NCBI RefSeq assembly: GCF_004005905.1 | Contig: NZ_SACO01000012.1 | Span: 62,001-126,000 of the forward strand | Length of the DNA stretch: 64,000 nucleotides | Direction of reading: 5' to 3' | Origin: Novosphingobium umbonatum | GTDB lineage: Bacteria; Pseudomonadota; Alphaproteobacteria; Sphingomonadales; Sphingomonadaceae | Shown here: positions 61,501 to 64,000 of the stretch, one piece after another | How positions within the stretch are numbered: the first letter of the stretch is position 1 | Layout: each line of letters starts with the position of its first letter | Notes under the pieces: generated by a model | What the model was told of the DNA's origin: nothing | Database searches by the model: none | The model's input: only the letters and a program-made list of their open reading frames with translations | Translations under genes and position numbers: made by a program

Positions 61501-62009
61501 TTGTTTTCGATCTGGAATGCCGCCCCCACGGCCACCGTTTTGAAGGCTGGTTCGGTTCGTCGGAGGATTTTGCCCGTCAACAGGAGCGGGGGCTTTTGGC
61601 CTGTCCGCAATGCGCCAGCCCCGATGTGGCCAAGGCGTTGATGGCCCCGCGCCTGACCCGAAAGGGGAACCAGCGGAGTGATAGCAAGCCTGTGGCTGCG
61701 CCTCTGCCTGCTCCAGCCCCGCAGGCCATGGTGCCGCCGCCGGTGGAGGCTGCCCTGCCAGCGGAGATGCGCGAAAAACTCCATGCCGCGCTGAACATGG
61801 TGGCCGCCGCGCAGGCCGAGGCGCTCAAATCCTCGCGCTGGGTGGGCAAGGATTTTGCGCAGGATGCCCGCGCCATGCATTATGGCGATATCGAGCCCGA
61901 AGCCATCCATGGCCAGACTACACCCCAAGAAGCCAAGGCCTTGATCGAGGAAGGTGTCGAGATCGCACCAGTTCTTTTCCCCGTTGCCCCGCCCGACAAG
62001 ATCAATTGA
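61497..62009 (+). CDS. DUF1178 family protein
   Basis: This 170-residue protein of unknown function starts IVFDLECRPHGHRFEGWFGS and has a CPQC pair at about residues 37-40. Together with the Cys and His near the N-terminus this may bind a metal. A Pro/Ala linker (about 60-85) separates it from a helical C-terminal half ending EGVEIAPVLFP. It is coupled to the Nit gene, a pair often kept together in alphaproteobacteria. Confidence 0.88.
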   Translation: MIVFDLECRPHGHRFEGWFGSSEDFARQQERGLLACPQCASPDVAKALMAPRLTRKGNQRSDSKPVAAPLPAPAPQAMVPPPVEAALPAEMREKLHAALNMVAAAQAEALKSSRWVGKDFAQDARAMHYGDIEPEAIHGQTTPQEAKALIEEGVEIAPVLFPVAPPDKIN

Positions 62010-62060
62010 GCGCGCTTGGTTGCATTTCCCGATCAGGCCCTATATTGGCTTGCCTCGCGT

Positions 62061-62137
62061 GCACCCGTAGCTCAGCCGGATAGAGCACCAGATTCCTAAT
62101 CTGGGGGCCCCGCGTTCGAATCGCGGCGGGTGCACCA
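62061..62137 (+). tRNA. tRNA-Arg (CCT)
   Basis: A full cloverleaf can be drawn. The acceptor stem is GCACCCG / CGGGTGC, and the D arm holds AGCTCAGCCGGATAGAGC. The anticodon stem CCAGA / TCTGG encloses TTCCTAA with anticodon CCT, the T arm is CCGCG-TTCGAAT-CGCGG, and CCA is encoded. It reads AGG codons. DNA character changes right after it, so its 3' end is a likely integration site. Confidence 0.97.
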
Positions 62138-62192
62138 ATTTTTCAATAACTTACGTCATTTTCTGTGAGGTTTGTTCCTTCGTCTGAGCTGC

Positions 62193-62213
62193 TAGCAAGC
62201 ACATAGCAAGCAC
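62193..62213. repeat. short tandem direct repeat
   Basis: TAGCAAGCAC occurs at 62193-62202 and again at 62204-62213. It lies in the 91-base gap between the tRNA gene and the next gene. It may be part of an attachment or recombinase-binding region, but it does not match the tRNA 3' end. Confidence 0.5.
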
Positions 62214-62228
62214 CAGAACGAATCTCGT

Positions 62229-62858
62229 TCAACGCTGGCCCAGTTGCCCCCTGATAGCGTTCAAAACCTGCATCATGCTTTGCCCGCATTCGGCTTCCAG
62301 TTGGCAGAATCGCTCAAGGTGCTTTTCGTAGGTGCGCTGCCACATGCCTTTCGGGCGCGGGAATCCCTCATCCCAGCCTTGGGGAAGGCCCAGCTTCTTT
62401 TGTAAGGCCTGTAGCCGCTCAAATGGTCGGTCGCGGTGGCTTACGCGCTGGATATGATAGCCAATGCCCCATGCCTTGCGCGAAGCGAATCTATCGCCTG
62501 TAGGGGGCTTATAGAGCAATCCTACGCGGCATTTCTGATAGGGGCAGATCATCCACCAGCGCTTGCCGCCATAATGGGGCGTTGTGTGGCAAAGGGGGAT
62601 GATTTGCTCCGCGCTTTCGCGCTGGCCTTCCGGGCCGCGATTGTATGACAGGATCAACCTTTCCTTGCCCGGTTCATCCATGATGGCGGCATAGCTGATG
62701 GAGCCAGCGGGTTTGCCACCGTAAGTCCAATGTAGCAGGCCATCCACACGATAGCCGGGCTTGGCGCGTCCGGTGCGGATCATCCAGCCAATGTCTATCC
62801 TATGCGATGCTTCAGTCGTAGGCCTGCCACCTGTGCGCCCAGAAGCCCAACTTCCCAT
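62229..62858 (-). CDS. zinc-ribbon-type hypothetical protein with a decayed cysteine pair
   Basis: This 209-residue protein is of a type often found on proteobacterial mobile elements. It has an N-terminal GGRPTTEASHRIDI stretch, then TPHYGGKRWWMICPYQKC and a C-terminal KGMWQRTYEKHL helix. Relatives, as I recall them, carry a second Cys pair in a FACRxC motif. Here that stretch reads FASRKAWGIGY, so both cysteines are gone while CPYQKC remains. Function is unknown. ATG 62858 has GGAG ten bases upstream. Confidence 0.65.
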   Translation of the reverse strand: MGSWASGRTGGRPTTEASHRIDIGWMIRTGRAKPGYRVDGLLHWTYGGKPAGSISYAAIMDEPGKERLILSYNRGPEGQRESAEQIIPLCHTTPHYGGKRWWMICPYQKCRVGLLYKPPTGDRFASRKAWGIGYHIQRVSHRDRPFERLQALQKKLGLPQGWDEGFPRPKGMWQRTYEKHLERFCQLEAECGQSMMQVLNAIRGQLGQR

Positions 62859-62958
62859 GCGTAAAATGCTCCGCCAGATTTTCCTAAATCAATAGTAGAT
62901 TGGATGTTGAGCGTTTTATAGACTGTCCTGCAAAGCCGGTAAAGAATGTGAGGGTATT

Positions 62959-63610
62959 GTGAAAAATAGTAATCTAAGCAGAATTTTAAAAAAAGGCAAT
63001 TCAGGAAGATTTTGAGAAAATAAATAAACATATTTCTGGATTAAGTGAAGGTAGGTACACCAATATAGAGTTTAAATTTGAAAATTCGTTTATAAAACAT
63101 ATTGAGGGCGCCACAAAAAATATAACGTGCAGCGAAGTTGGTTCGAGGAACTATTTTGGCAATAGGAAAGGTGGTCGTCTTGATTTGGTGGTGGTAAATA
63201 ATGAAAAGTATGAAGTGGGTATGGAGTTTAAAGCCGTTCGGATGCCACGAAAAAAGGCAAACTGCCTGTTTGATATTAGCCAACTATCCAGTGATTACCT
63301 TAGGTTAGCGAATGCAAAAAAACTTGCTGCGGGGTGGGTGGTCGCCTTTGTGTACGGCCCAATGGTTGATGATGCGACCAGTGGGGCCGACCTCATGCGA
63401 CGTTTTCAAAACCAAATGTATGTAGAATGCCAAACCGCAAAGATTGCAGGCCTTATGAAAGAATGTCTTACGTCGGATCATCTTGGTGCATGTGAATCTA
63501 TGGGATGGAATTATCCAACCCAACGTGCCACCAATACTGAAGATGTGTTTGGCGTATTGGTTAAATTTAGTGGAAAATCCTTGGGCGCCGTGGCTATTAG
63601 GGCTAAGTGA
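62959..63610 (+). pseudogene. PD-(D/E)XK nuclease-like gene split at an A7 run
   Basis: Frame one opens at GTG 62959 after GAGGG and reads MKNSNLSRILKK up to seven A's at 62988-62994, then soon stops (63013). The next frame is open from 62990 to 63610 and continues in kind (AIQEDFEKINKHISGL). Removing one A would join them into a protein of about 216 residues. It contains GGRLDLVVVNNEKYEVGMEFKA, the Asp and Glu-x-Lys spacing of PD-(D/E)XK nucleases. If only normal initiation is used, TTG 63185 gives a 141-residue product without the N-terminus. The region is much more AT-rich than its neighbours, suggesting transfer. Confidence 0.6.
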
Positions 63611-63630
63611 ATTTTTCTAAAAATTATAGG

Positions 63631-63654
63631 CGCGGGCGGGTCTGAAAGCCCGCG
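63631..63654 (+). terminator. possible terminator after the nuclease-like gene
   Basis: CGCGGGC (63631-63637) and GCCCGCG (63648-63654) form a perfect 7-bp stem, 21 bases after the stop codon. The following sequence is AT-rich (CCATATATTATATATA) and not a T-run. Confidence 0.4.
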
Positions 63655-63681
63655 ACCATATATTATATATAGGGAGAGGGT

Positions 63682-63799
63682 GTGGCGCAGCTTTGGCGCG
63701 CAATGGCGCAAGGTTTTCTGCGGTTTTCGGCATGGGGTTGGCGCGTTTGGCGCATAGGGTTAGCGCAGGGGGTTGGCGCAGGATCACGGCTCTGGCGCA
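63682..63799. repeat. iteron-like array of eight TTGGCGCA repeats
   Basis: Eight same-direction copies of an 8-base unit (TTGGCGCA with small changes) begin at 63682, 63693, 63703, 63738, 63747, 63760, 63773 and 63792. An AT-rich stretch (63656-63672) flanks them on the left. On the right they run into the end of a gene that may encode a replication protein. This layout resembles an iteron origin; binding sites for another element-encoded regulator would look similar. Confidence 0.55.
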
Positions 63800-64000
63800 G
63801 GTGGTTCGCCGGTCGGTTCCACACTCTCGCCCGCCAGCCTGATCCCCCGCTTGGGGTGGCGATTGTCGCCTGCCCATAGCACGCAATCCAGTTCGATTTT
63901 CTTGGTGTGCAACAGGCGTTCCATGGCCCGCGCAAACGCCAGCTTCTTGGTGCCTTTGGCTTCGGGCATACCGGCGAAGATTTTGGGCGCGTAATTGATG
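63784..64000 (-). CDS. C-terminal part of a gene running off the window, possibly replication-related
   Basis: The frame is open from the window edge to the stop at 63784 and gives about 71 residues, beginning INYAPKIFAGMPEAKG. The segment KKLAFARAMERLLHTKKIELD looks like a winged-helix end, as seen at the C-terminus of some element-encoded RepA-type helicase/primase proteins. That link is a recollection of pattern, not a match I can test. The Pro/Glu tail (PTGEPPAPEP) lies over the last iteron-like repeat. Confidence 0.5.
   Translation of the reverse strand, partial: INYAPKIFAGMPEAKGTKKLAFARAMERLLHTKKIELDCVLWAGDNRHPKRGIRLAGESVEPTGEPPAPEP

Noticed and set aside
62193..62213. The tandem TAGCAAGCAC repeat as the element's attachment site
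   Set aside because: It shares no sequence with the tRNA 3' end, which is the expected att core.
63682..63799. The TTGGCGCA repeats as a CRISPR array
   Set aside because: The unit is only 8 bases, spacing is irregular (9-35 bases), and no cas gene is present.
63617..63886. An 89-residue minus-strand frame through the repeat array
   Set aside because: Its content is the translated short repeat and it overlaps a better-supported partial gene.

Overview
The window looks like chromosomal DNA from a high-GC alphaproteobacterium of the Sphingomonadales, most likely Novosphingobium or a close relative. I infer this from protein style and gene order only: a complete alphaproteobacterial nuo operon followed by birA-coaX-rnj-DUF1467, the ppiD-trpEGDC / moaC-moeA-lexA / comEC / gltX-gltA neighbourhood, a Tad pilus locus, and a lexA gene with the alphaproteobacterial GTTC-N7-GTTC SOS box. 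No search could be run.

Layout. 0-7.3 kb: an alpha/beta hydrolase; a folate/one-carbon trio (metF-like, purU, folB); a LysR regulator divergent from scoAB (acetoacetate activation), with a 192-bp foldback repeat between them; a glutathione transferase; and mtnP. 7.3-14.6 kb: a leftward Tad/Cpa pilus operon (cpaA, cpaB, cpaC, cpaD, cpaE, tadB, tadC) that has neither the TadA/CpaF ATPase nor a Flp pilin. 14.8-17.1 kb: an FAD oxidoreductase and a thiolase. 17.4-32.1 kb: nuoA-N for respiratory complex I, with an extra NTF2-like gene between nuoD and nuoE. 32.1-35.6 kb: birA, coaX, RNase J and a DUF1467 protein.

35.6-42.2 kb is the least ordinary core-genome stretch. It holds a TipN-like membrane coiled-coil protein, divergent from an Hpt-like protein without its phospho-histidine. 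A nucleotidyltransferase-like membrane protein, a helical protein and a PleC/DivJ/DivL-type histidine kinase follow; in the kinase the phospho-acceptor histidine is proline. A CtrA-like box and a palindromic operator-like site lie in this region. I propose it as a candidate cell-polarity or cell-cycle signalling module.

42.3-57.8 kb holds housekeeping genes: gltA, gltX, comEC, lexA, moeA, moaC, a NUDIX gene, trpCDGE, ppiD, tpiA and secG. 58.0-62.0 kb holds pyrG, a small heat-shock gene with a ROSE-like leader, a glutaredoxin, a nitrilase-family amidohydrolase and a DUF1178 gene.

At 62.06 kb a tRNA-Arg(CCT) gene marks the edge of what looks like an integrated element that runs off the window. 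Beyond it, a short stretch turns AT-rich. It carries a zinc-ribbon-type protein with a decayed second cysteine pair, a PD-(D/E)XK-like nuclease gene split across an A7 run, an iteron-like array of eight TTGGCGCA-type repeats, and the C-terminal end of a gene that may encode a replication protein. No integrase is visible on this side.
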